Assembly: GCA_932294295.1 (NCBI GenBank)
Contig: OW028582.1
Span: 186,001 to 250,000 of the forward strand
DNA: 64,000 bases
Direction: 5' to 3'
Source: Alitta virens
Lineage: Eukaryota; Annelida; Polychaeta; Phyllodocida; Nereididae
The translations under genes and the position numbers were made by a program. Shown one piece after another: positions 48,601 to 59,630 of this stretch. The notes beneath the pieces are model-generated. The model did no database searches. It was not told the DNA's origin and saw nothing but the letters and a program-made list of their open reading frames with translations. Position 1 is the first letter of the stretch. Every line of letters begins with the position of its first letter.

Positions 48601-51600
48601 GAGTCACAGACCCACAGTAAAATGTCTCTCTCAAGGGACACCAAGGACCTGCATGCAAAAAGGGTTGGAGTAATCAGTAACAACAGTTGTACGACAGTTT
48701 TGTTTGCACATGTATATGAAGAGGTAGGTGGCTATTCACTGGCCAGCTTACAACTTGATTGAGACTGTAAACTTGGATGAACTAGTTCATCAAGCTGTTA
48801 AGTATGACAATGATCAAACAGGTGGAACTTGAAATAATAAGCATCAGATGAATAAATGACTTCATTTGGGCAGTGAAAACTGTCAAATCTTGAACTCAGT
48901 GTCCTGTTTGATTTTGACCAATATCAAAGACCTATAGAGATAATATTAGTATCAATTGCTTGACTATCTGATGCAAGAACAGTCTCTTGTTTCTTTGACT
49001 GCCTCTCAAGTTTCATCTTTATGGTTTTCATCATACTTTGATAATGTTAGATATTCAAAATAATGTTTGGTTAATTATTCTGTCACCTTGACCATCAGGA
49101 CTCAGTCCCAATGTACCCCACCCTGAATCTCCCAATGGTCCCTATGCAGTCGTTTTTAAAAGAGCCACTGAAAACATTCCCCTACTTCAACCACCACCAG
49201 CCTTGGATTTCTCTAATGGTCTGGTCTCCTAAGATAGCCATGGTCTCAATGTACCCCTTGTCCGAAAGAGCCCCTGGCTCCCCAACAGTGTGTATAATTT
49301 TCTAAATTATCTTTTAAATTTTAGTTAGTGCAAATGGGGAGTGGTCATCAAACTTTGTATACCATGGAACCAAGAGACGCTTTGCTCACACTGTACATAT
49401 TGAGTGTTAACTAAGAAAACTCAATAAAAAATGTTAATGTTGTACACTGGTAGTGTAATACCGACTTAAGCATCACTCACAATGAATTCAGATGAGAATT
49501 ATGAGAATTTTAGATATCCATCAGTTGACATTTTGGTATTGACATTCAATTGGGAGCAGGCATAAAGACCATCTCACCGTTCCTCCATTTGAGTCCCATA
49601 TGAAGTCAGTGTGGCATGTTACCTGCTAACATGTGACACTTTACAAAGTGCAGAATTTCTGGGTATACTTAATTTGCATGTCTTTCAGAGAGAGCCTCCT
49701 GAACAAGTTCTGTATTACTAAAAACTTTCAAATGGACATATGAAACATTTACAGAATCCAATTCACTTATTTTACTGTGTTGTTCACTAAAGACATATTT
49801 CATTTAGCTGTGTCCAAAAATTAAAATACACTCACTGCAAATCAGGGTTCTTAGGGCCCAAATGGTCCGTTACCAGCGTTACCATGGGTATTGCACTGCT
49901 GGCACACAAAACTTTGCCCTGCAGAATCAAGAATAAATAGAGATTGCATTTAATAAAAACATACACATAGTCATACACCAGTTGTTAACCAATATGCAAA
50001 TTATAAGATAAAAACTTATAAAGGCCTTTGCTATATCATCAGCTATTGCAATTCTCAGTGTAGATGTGCAGGCTGTACGACCCTAATAGCAGGACTTTTG
50101 TGAGGATATAACGATGAATTTCCTCACACCAGCATTACAGTGGTGATTGTCATGTTAGTGTTAGTGTGATACTCATGTACGATCCTTAGTCAGTATCTTA
50201 GTGACAAAAGATGAGCATCAATTTATATTGTGTAATCTATCATCCAGTGGGGTTAATTTTTCGTGGCGATGGGTGGTTCAAATTGAATCATATACTATTA
50301 GTAAAAAATGGTATTATTAATATGAATGACCTCGGATCAAAGGTCAATGTCACAGATGACCTCAAAGTTACAAATTTAAAAGGGCTGTTGGCCTGCTATC
50401 ATAAGTATCATATTATGATATACCATAGGGCTTTTTGAGTATATATGATAAGCTTTTTTGTCTTTGAGACAAGTAAATGTGCAAAAACTACAAATGTTGT
50501 CCACTATTATGCATGGAAACTAATCAAGAGTATAGCTAAGAGGTTTTGCTACTTCTGCATGACATTCCATCCAGGTTCCTCAGTTTAATAACCCAGATTT
50601 TTTTTCATTTATTTGATAATACTATGGCACATGCATCTTTGGATGTCGGCCCTTTAGAACTAAATAACAAGGTTGTAAAAGATGTATATGCATATTACTC
50701 TATGTGTGTTCCAATGAATCTATTATACCAAAATGAATAAAAGTGGAATTTTCAATAAATCGAGTAATTACCCCCAAAGGAACAAATCTTACTACTCAAT
50801 TTTGTTTTGTATTTTGTAGTATTTGCATAAGCTACTTGTGAGGACCTCTGGTCAACGGCCAAGGTCATGGATGACTTTAACCTTTGCCCAGAGGTCACAT
50901 AAACCAGTAATGACAAAGAACTCCCTCTGATGTGAATGAAATTTTCATAAAACAGAAACGATGGTTTTCATAATTTTACATATTGAGATCTACATTTTTC
51001 AAATATATTTGTTTTATTACAGAACATATTGAACTATTTAACTTCACTGCATCTCATAATGATGGGGTAAATCATTTCTATGTGTTCCTAGGAATCGGGT
51101 CACATCTCATGTTGTTTTGAAGCTAATAAAAAATCTAATTGGGAAACTTACTTCTTCCAGTGACATAGCCAGCAATTTGGGCATCTTCATGTCACTTTGC
51201 TTGGCTATTGCTTCTGCCAAAACCAGAATTTTTTTTTCAAAATCTGAAACACATCAGGGTAAAATCGCACATTTTGACTTCACAATTTTAGAGATCCTGC
51301 AAAGCCTCCTGCTAAAAACGGCATCTAAACAGGACCGGCATTTATTGCTCAATGAATAGGTTCAGCAGAAAGATTTATTTTGTTTGCCGGGGTTCTTAAG
51401 GTAATGTGGATTTGATAGATTAATTGTAGGTAGTAGAAAACACAATAATGTATGGTTTTACGCAAAAATAAATACGGTGGTTTTTCGTATGTACCCTACT
51501 AATACTGCATACCTTGAGTTAGTGGTCCTGTAGTTTCATTTTCCTCTGCTGTCACTATCAGATCCTCATCATGGTCAGATAGAATGGCTTCAGCAACAGG

Positions 51601-54600
51601 TGTCACTGGCTCCTGCTCTGCTGCTACACATAAAAAAGAAAAAAAAGAGTCCTTTTTTTAGAAATCTCCAATTTAGTGTTGCAAAAAGTCTATAACTACA
51701 GATCTCTAATTCTGAACAACAAAATGTAAAAATAATGTAGTGTATGGAGAACAGAATAGAGTCAAGTATATGGGAATAGGTTTAGAGAAGTGTTTATTGT
51801 GGTGAAAACACCCGAACTGACTGTGGTGCAGTCTGACCTTGCTATATACAGTGAATTCAAACAAAGGATTGTAGGGGGCCAGTTGCACTCTCATTAATTA
51901 TGAAAATGATGCAGGTGCACTGGCTAGACAATGGAATATACACCAAACAATCAAGGACTAAATTAACATTCAAGTAACTCTGAGACATGATCTATAAACT
52001 GACATATTAATACTTGACACTAAATATTATAAAATCATTGTGATAGGTAATCATGAGGGACTTAAGATATTATTCAACAACTTAATAAAACCAAGGGTGG
52101 CCTCAATCTAAATTAGGGAAACAACTTCAGTTTATCCTTGGAAACCATCAATATCATTTCACGTTTTTTTATATCTGGGCCTAGGGCTTTATCAGCATAG
52201 AACTATCATAATGTATTCTATGACAGATCAGGTATATTTGAGCAAACAATGCTCGCATAGGCAGTGTAGGCAGGGGGGGGGGGGGGTTGCCTACTGTGTT
52301 TACATTGTAGGCCTAGTGCATGTAGACCATAGGGACAGTCAGGTTGGGGTACATAAGGACAGGGAGGTGACTGTATAATTAACCGAAATAGTTGCATATT
52401 CTCAAAGTATGGTGAAAACCAAATATGTGAACTAGTGTTGCAGCTGCTTGTGAGACTCTCAGCACAATTCATCCTAAATTAATGTCAACAAAGGTATTCT
52501 GAATTGGTTTTAAAAAAACCAGCAATGAGTTGAAGAGTATGAGTTTTACAGGTTAGATGAAAACATCAAGAAAGTCCAACTTCATCTAATGCTCATTAAA
52601 GCATATTTCAAATTATGACTGGGATTAGATAAAATGTTATACCTGACAGTCTCAGCCAATTTGTAATTCATAAATTGCGCCATAGTTATTTTGCAGTTCC
52701 TTGTTTTTACAGATTTTATTGCAAATTTGATCTTTATAATTACCAACTATTGCAATGTTATTGTTTAAATTCTATCATGTTAAAAAAATTCATATGTGCT
52801 TTAAAGGCCAATAGGAGATCACTAATCTCATTAGTGTCGTTTGGTCAGTGCAAAAAAAAGTATACAATTACTCTTGTTTTTAATGTCCCAGTGGTCCATG
52901 TCTGATGATCATTCTGACAATTTTTAAGGTTACAAAAAAGCTGCTACAACACATTATGGATTTCAAAATCCATGTTTAGCTGCTACAGAAATGTTGCACA
53001 CATAACAGGCTATGTGTCACTGAGTATCAAACTTGCTTAATGTTGTTTTTTTGTTTTTTGTGAGATATTTTACCAAATGCAAACGAATGCCCCAAAAGAG
53101 ACCCTGACTAAATACAAGTGGTAAAATTTGGAATACTGAATCAAATGTCCGTGGGTGAATGCTGTTTTGAAACATTAAAATGTGAGCTTTGAGGTTCATA
53201 TGTCATTTAGGACCATAACCATGGTGTCTCTAGTAACTCCATGCCATAAGTGAGGTTGGGATGCTAATATTTTGTCCAATTGTGGTTTGTATGCTGAAAC
53301 TCATTTTCCTACTGTTGCACTTGTTGAAATCACGGGATGGAATGCTGTATCATGAGTTGGCTACTGTACTGATACAACATGAAAAACTCCCCCCCCCCTA
53401 CCCGGAATGGAAAAATACATACACAAAAGCAATTGTTAATTCATTATATCTTTGGAAAATTTGCCATATAAGAAGTACTTCAGTATCGGCGTTGTTGATA
53501 GTGACATATATCAATAAAAGCATGCAAAGTGGATGAAACCAATTTAAAACTGTAGCATCCGTTTAAATAGGCATTTTACTTAAAGAAAAAGTATATGAAC
53601 CTTACCTAAACAAAAATATAATTTTCGGTTAGGTGCATGCATGTCTAGTCCAGAAGGTACATCAACATCATGCCATGGCCCATTGCCTCTTGTTCTGATG
53701 ATTTTCATCTGTATCTCACTGAAAGAGAGACAAAAGGGTTCCATATAGCTGTTTCGCTATATAACTGTGAACATTCAAATAAAATTAGGCAATTTAAAAA
53801 TCTGTTTTCAGTTCCAGGTGGACATGGCCTCTCATTAAGTTGAAATGCATACATATGCTAAACTGATTGATAAAGAAACAAAAAAAACTCTGACTGAACA
53901 TGGATACAAAGTGCAGGGGCAGTGGCACCATTTTACTTATATATTGATCTTTTTGTTTGAAATAGAAGAATAGGAAATTGATAGCTGAAAATCTTTACTC
54001 TAATAAATTTCAATTTAGCCTACGATGCATGCATAAATGTTTTCAATTTTGTGCCCTTCCTGCATTTGGCTTTCCAGGATTTAAACATTAGTATAAGTAA
54101 AATGCAAACCCTTCAATGTCAAATGTGGCTTTGATAGTGCTGGCAACTTGTTGCCTTGTCATATTTCTGGAGAAATATGCACTTCTCAGCTTTCCTTGTG
54201 CTCTGCCATCCGTGTCATATCCACATGGCACCGAATCCCGCTGCAACTCTTCTGCAGAGAGATGCCACAGATGCCTTTGAAAAGGTATGGCATTTCTATT
54301 GATGCCCGCTCGTGGACGACCTCTGCCCCGATATCCCGGTGTAGCTGGTGGGGCCACGTGTCTTGCCCCGCCCTGTCTGCCCAGTTCGCCTGCATTGCGT
54401 ATGAGTCTGGAAAGGGCAAAAAGGAGTCAGTAACTCAAGGAGTCAGTTAAAAAATTGATATCACAAATTGTGTGACTCTTTCTTGTACACTTCACTTCAT
54501 TAACGGGCAGTGATAATGCTATAAGTGTCTTTTTGGAAGAATTCTCAACTATTTCTCGTATAAAGATATGTTATGTTTAAATAAAAGTGGCCCTCCTGTC

Positions 54601-57600
54601 AGATAATAACAAACTGAAAAATTGGAACAATTATTAATATTTTCATAAAGAATGATCCACAAACACCATTACTTAAAAGAACAGAGTTTTAATATTTAAA
54701 ATTAGGCTGACAAGAAAGTCCAACTTTTTTTTTTTTTTTTGAAAAATAAAATAATTTAAGATTCTAAAAATAAAATAAAATATAAAGCCGTATGCAAAGC
54801 AACATGGTTGAAATTTATTGATAAAACATTTATTTTGGATAATTCGGTAAGCTTCATTGAAATGTTTACATGTTTAAAACATATTCATGTAATCAACAAA
54901 AATGCAGCATGTAATTTACGTTAAATTTCACAGTAAATCACTGTCAGGTAGACAATTGATGAGTGATTGAATGCCTGCTGAATTTTTGTTTGAATAATTT
55001 AAACTCTGAAGTTTACATATTGGCTAAAAAAATAACCAATGGTGACTTATAGCCTTATTAAAAGTATATAGATTGGTACGAATGTCTCAATTTCTATTTA
55101 CGCATATATTATTAACTTGATTTGCTAATTTTGAGATTATCCTATATATGGTATGTCTTCTTTGGCATTTAAACCTCTCTACCTGGTATATTATTGCCCT
55201 ACAATGTTTTGGCATATCGAGGTCATTGGGCATTCATTGGATGAACAATGGAGTGACAACACAGGCATCACAAACGCCCTCTGGTGTAGCCCCCCCCCCC
55301 CCCCTGGACTGCTGACTGCTATATATTTATAAGTATTAACAGTCATGGATGAACTAATGAAGCAATATTGATCACTGGGCTTCAGAGAGAACACCACTCA
55401 TCAATGATAACTTTGCACCAGCAGCAATCAGTTGTCTTGGTATCAAATCAAAGTCTTGTTTCTTGTTGTACAACATTTGCATCATCTAATTCCGCATGAT
55501 CTCAGGTTTTTAAAGGTATTTCCACCGAATTTCTAGTCTTAATATAAAGACAGTCATGGGTCTAAAAAATTTCTGATTACAACTATATATAAAATATGCT
55601 ATCTTATTAAATACCGAATTAACTCAAGAATCCATCAACAGCCATAGATGAGGCTATGTCTATCTGAAAGCTGAACAACTTGCCTTCATGGTGATTATTA
55701 TGTCATAGTGGGTGTGCAGATGTGCCATGTATGCATTTATACGCAAGTTGCATTTTTCTATTATTAAGTGATGAACTGAGGCTTCAATAATCTCAGATTT
55801 ACTGCTTATGTCACTGAGTCATTAAGTCTTATGATACTATTTTTCTGTGAATATTGTACTTTTGGTTATATATTTGTTTAATTATCTGTTGTATTATGCC
55901 TACAGTTCTGAAGTGGACGCCTAATTAAGTCCTGTTCACTTCAACTGGCTGGACTGATGCCCCCCCCCCCCCACTCGCTCCCCAAATGGTCCTGGCATGC
56001 AATGTCATGTCTATCAATTACTTAGCAACATATAGTAGGATCAGTGACCCCTTGTACTTAATGCACGTATCTAACTTTTAAAAAGGTGACAGTATTTAAA
56101 CATAAATTTATCATAGACAAAGTAGATAATAAAAAAATGTTTTGCTATTGGCATGTTGACTTATGACGCTTTCCCATGGTAAAATATTTAGATCAATAAA
56201 TATAGCATCAGAAATTATTTTAAATTAATTAAAATTATCGATCTATGGTTGGTTACAGATATATATATATGTAAATATCTTTATGGGTCTCTAAAATCTG
56301 TTCTAATTAACATATCAAGTTGCTTCCAGTGCAGGGTGATGTAAAATATTATTAACTATCTCTGTGAATTTTTTCAGGCAAAGTGCTCTAGCCAAAAACA
56401 TGGAGTTACTAGAGACTCCATGCCAAAAAGAAGTTCCAGAGAAAAACATGATTTAATGAGCAATAAGTACCCCTAACAGGTGGACTCTCTTAACACTAGT
56501 TTGTCACAGCAACACCAGAAGTCAGGCCTGTCCTTCGTAATACAGCTTCATAACAAAGGACTTTCATAAATGACATTAATGGAGGCTGGACAAAACCCTG
56601 GTCCCTTTAAGATACGCCACCCCTCCACCCCTCTTGTTTGTCCCATGGTACAGCTAACATATATGGCTTACAATCTAGTGTGAAAACATATTGTGATATA
56701 TCCTATACCAAAACAATGGAATCATGACATAGTGATAAGTAGTGTTTGAATTGAGAACGAAATATATCGAAGTAGAGAAACTATTCATAGCTATAATTCA
56801 ACAACTTACTAAAATAACATTTAGAAATGGGAAGGAAATGTGTTCTGGGTAATAATTGTTCAAACAACAAAGGAAGTCCACATGCCTGACCTGCAGCTGA
56901 TATGCAAGTTATGCAATAGACTGTGCTGCAAATGTTACGCAATGGAGCGTGGGTGGCAGGCTTAACACTGCGCCCCCCCCCCCATGCCACGTGCCAAATA
57001 GAACTCGAGTGATGTGAGCTGATGTACAGTCACAATTTATGGAAGCAAACACATACATTTGAATTAGGCCTTAATTTGTGAACTAAAGGAAAAGTTTGTT
57101 TATTAAAAGATCAATTAGATATAGAAAAACGTATTGCAGTGCAATTTGCACCGCCAGCCGAAACGCTGGGCAGCCATTATTGCACACGGCACCAAAGCTT
57201 GTGGTGTCACTTATGTACTAGTGTGTAGTTCTGTGATGTAGTTCTGTGATGTTCAATGTAAATTAACTTATGCACAGATTGCAATCAAATTGCAATCCGT
57301 TTCATGACTAGAACCTAAGATGTAGACAGTATATGTCATATAATTGTAATTGATACACAATGGGGTTATACCTAATTGCTATTTAAAACATGCAATGACA
57401 GGCGACCTATCTCCACTGAGCATAACTGAATATCAAATGAACAAAGGTTATTTCTATAACTACAAATGTATGACTTTAATTATGTCCACTATCTGGTAGG
57501 CATAAAATACTAAGCAATATCTAGAAAAGTGACATTTTAAATCTTTTGATTAATACATCTCACAATTTCATATTTGACAACTAAATTTTCCAAAAGTATT

Positions 57601-58982
57601 ATTTAACATAATTTAATTTGATACATAATTTAATTCTTTTTTGTGACTTGTACTGGAGAAAGTAAATTTGAGGCTCCAATTTTTTTTGCCACATTTGGAA
57701 GCCTCATATCCTAAGGTAAATGGGGAGCATTTCATACTTCTATGGTGTAATGTACACTAGACTAGTCCCTGCCCAATGTCCTCAGTACAAAATTTGGCTT
57801 ATTATATATCATCTTATTGACATGTTTTTTTCCAAAATTAGGTGTCGATACCAACTTCTTAGAACACAATGTTAACTGAACCAAGCACAATTGCCCATGA
57901 AGTAAGAACAAGGCCAGCAGATTACATAATTCATATTGTATATTGAAATGGATACTTTTGATTCAGCTCATCTTTAGTTCTTGGGCAGTTAGGCTACATT
58001 CAATGGCAATTTATCCTTGACACTTTGTGATGTGCTCTCAACAAAGCTGAAATGCATTTAGCACCATTTTACTAACAGAGCCTAATCACTGATTCTAAAT
58101 ATTTTAAATCCCTTCAAACCTGTAGGACAAGGACTTTTAAAAGTTTAAAATTGTTCAGCAGTTATTTAATGGACACATGACTCTGCCAAAAGAGTACTAC
58201 TCAATAGGACTCCTGCATTCAATAAGAATTTTCATAGCTGGCCAATAGGCCAACATATATATCGACTTAAATCATTGTTTCTCATCTACGTGGTTTGAAA
58301 TTGTTATATGGCAATTAACCAGGACCTGCTCTTAAACAAAGGCCCAAGTGCAATTGACACTTAACTGGCCAGTTCACACTCAAGCAGTTTGAGATAGCGA
58401 GGCTTATTTTGTACAGGACATTCGTTATATCATGGAGTCTCTAGTGACTCCATGGTTATATCTGTAAGATATTTATAATTAAATGAGCCCTTGACCGCAG
58501 GAGTTATGTGTCATCTAGGAATATTAATTCAAACAATTTAAAAGTTAAAACACATGTCTAATTGTTGACAGAGACTGGTGCATTACACACTATCTAATCA
58601 GTAGTAATCACAAAAAACCGAATAGATATTATGGGAAGAATACAACAGATTTTACATTACAGATGATTAATTTATGATGTAAAAATGTGTTAAAAGTTTT
58701 GTGTATATCTTTACAGACAATTATCTACACTTTATGAAATTATAACCAAACCTAAATGTATTAATTTGGATTGCTATGTAACAATACGTCAACGAAAAAT
58801 ACTATTTTCCCATTTCTTTACTGTTTCTTCTTTTAATGGTCAACCTACACAGTGCATTATTGACAGAATTTGTCCCTTTTCCATGTTAGATAAATTATAG
58901 AAACAATTAGATTATATAACTGTATAAGAATATGCAAGACTTACTCATTAAGATTCATTTCATTGTAGTTTTCCCCAGCCAT
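42602..58982 (-). CDS. 464-aa protein, 15 exons, invertebrate ubiquitin-related (UBX/HECT-like) family without those domains
   Basis: Exons (minus): 58982-58945, 54406-54110, 53718-53606, 51623-51513, 51243-51152, 49918-49836, 47510-47434, 47352-47274, 46745-46655, 45438-45376, 45016-44954, 44826-44761, 44083-44021, 43417-43367, 42709-42602. They total 1395 nt with GT-AG borders and matching phase at every junction; the start is MAGENYNEMN. Residues about 30-50 are Gly/Arg/Pro-rich (PGYRGRGRPRAG). GKLRSAYFSRNMTRQQVAST to LYFCLA (about 80-150) is a compact conserved-looking region. EDLIVTAEENE is acidic. LREAQDREFAEAMAADRR (about 306-323) resembles the helix before UBX/HECT modules in predicted invertebrate proteins. 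Residues 328-391 are three exon-encoded repeats, then ELRKRRL. The tail is basic (AYLKKCKHKSK). No UBX or HECT domain follows: the last frame stops at 42602-42604, just before a donor-like GTAAGT. Weakest splice: exon 2 donor AGG/GTTTGC. Function unknown; a ubiquitin link is inferred only from the helix. Confidence 0.78.
42950..43008 (+). repeat. Retroelement-like 3' tail (copy B)
   Basis: TTTCATTGTGACA, TCATGAATGACATCAAGTTG, TCAAATAA and a TA-rich end match the tail at 28985-29075 in order. It lies in the last intron of the 464-aa gene. Confidence 0.45.
44761..45438 (-). repeat. Tandemly repeated coding exon (three copies)
   Basis: Exons 45438-45376 (63 nt), 45016-44954 (63 nt) and 44826-44761 (66 nt) all begin and end in phase 0. 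The first two encode EREAEVAAERSS... and ERETEVAAERSS..., identical but for one residue over 21 codons. The third (LQNTELTAECSSTATS...) is clearly homologous but older. Flanking intron DNA is also duplicated (about 44870-45078 matches 45296-45480), so this is segmental duplication. Because all are phase 0-0, any combination can be spliced without a frameshift. Confidence 0.8.
45079..45293. mobile_element. 215-bp hAT-like MITE with 8-bp duplication, between duplicated exons
   Basis: Starts CAGTGGCGTAGCTATG and ends TAGCTATGCCACTG, inverted ends of about 13 bp of the common CAGTGGCGTAGC hAT type. It is flanked by TCTGTCAT at 45071-45078 and 45294-45301. The interior is dominated by poly(C) tracts. 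It sits in the intron separating the two near-identical exon copies. Confidence 0.88.
45961..45984. mobile_element. 24-bp palindromic element, copy 3
   Basis: CATGGAGTCACTAGAGACTG followed by CATG, one base away from the palindrome in the right arm. Perfect 7-bp repeats GTGTAAC at 45954-45960 and 45985-45991; the next base outward also matches. It lies in an intron of the 464-aa gene. Confidence 0.8.
48165..48335 (+). repeat. Dispersed repeat copy (related to 41605-41720 and 49170-49260)
   Basis: Shares ordered blocks with 41605-41720 and, around CTACTTCAACCACCACCAGC and GGATTTCTCTA, with 49170-49260. It appears to be a mosaic of two blocks of one repeat family inside an intron. Confidence 0.55.
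53220..53243. mobile_element. 24-bp palindromic element, copy 4
   Basis: CATGGTGTCTCTAGTAACTC followed by CATG. Flanked by CCATAAC (53213-53219) and CCATAAG (53244-53250), a 6/7 match. It is the most diverged insertion site, and lies in an intron of the 464-aa gene. Confidence 0.65.
56399..56422. mobile_element. 24-bp palindromic element, copy 5
   Basis: CATGGAGTTACTAGAGACTC followed by CATG, with perfect 7-bp repeats CCAAAAA at 56392-56398 and 56423-56429 (an eighth base also matches). Confidence 0.8.
58431..58454. mobile_element. 24-bp palindromic element, copy 6
   Basis: CATGGAGTCTCTAGTGACTC followed by CATG, a near-perfect palindrome, with perfect 7-bp repeats GTTATAT at 58424-58430 and 58455-58461. 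Confidence 0.8.
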
Positions 58983-59630
58983 ATTTTGCCTGCAAAAAAC
59001 CATAATTAATATGTCACCTTTGAACTACCAGAATAATGTGCTTATTTAGCCTTTGGAGGTACTATGTCTTTTTAAAAGTATGGAATTCATTACTGGTATA
59101 TACAAAGAAATGAAATGTTAAACAAGAAAATAAAGATAATCATTAAAATCATAACAGTTAAAGCACAATAAAACAAATACATCAGATTTGGTGTCCTTAT
59201 ATTAGTCCTAGTAGTCTAATACATATAAATTACTTCCAACATTAACCTCCATACTACTACCAGATAATCATTTTAGCAAACTATCTCACGAGTCATATAA
59301 TTTCATTGAATAAGTGTACTCACTCTTCCTGAATCATTCAACGTGTTGAGGTGCTGTAAACTACTTCATGTACCACTGTCAAAACGTTCTTTGTCCAAGA
59401 ATGGAACCAACTGTTTGCTCTCAAGTCAAAGGGTCAAATGAATTCCCCCCCCCCTCCCCCACAATAAAATTGTAGCGCCACCAACCCAATCAACGGTAAG
59501 GGTTGCATATTATTGGTTGACCATCGGAAGTGGGGGGGGGGGGGGGGGCTGGGGGCATTTGATTTCATTCAACAACCAGCACTTGGATGAACCACACTTA
59601 AGCTGACAAGAGATTGAAGAATCTTTGAAA
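58983..59630. promoter_or_regulatory. Shared intergenic region of two divergent genes
   Basis: About 650 bp separates the ATG of the 464-aa gene (minus) from that of the integrase-like gene (plus). It includes a splice-acceptor-like TTTTTTGCAG just upstream of the minus-strand ATG (so an untranslated exon lies further up), a C tract at about 59445 and a G tract at about 59533-59547. No TATA box stands out. Bidirectional promoter use is inference from layout. Confidence 0.4.

Larger units (their letters stand above)
54450..58944. other. Intron 1 of the 464-aa gene
   Basis: A 4.5-kb AT-rich intron with C tracts at about 55291, 55961 and 56973 and two palindromic elements (56399, 58431). No further exon is required, since exon 1 and exon 2 join in phase. 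Confidence 0.5.

Noticed and set aside
54148..54450. Plus-strand 100-codon open frame
   Set aside because: Antisense of exon 2 of the 464-aa gene, which is supported by in-phase neighbours.
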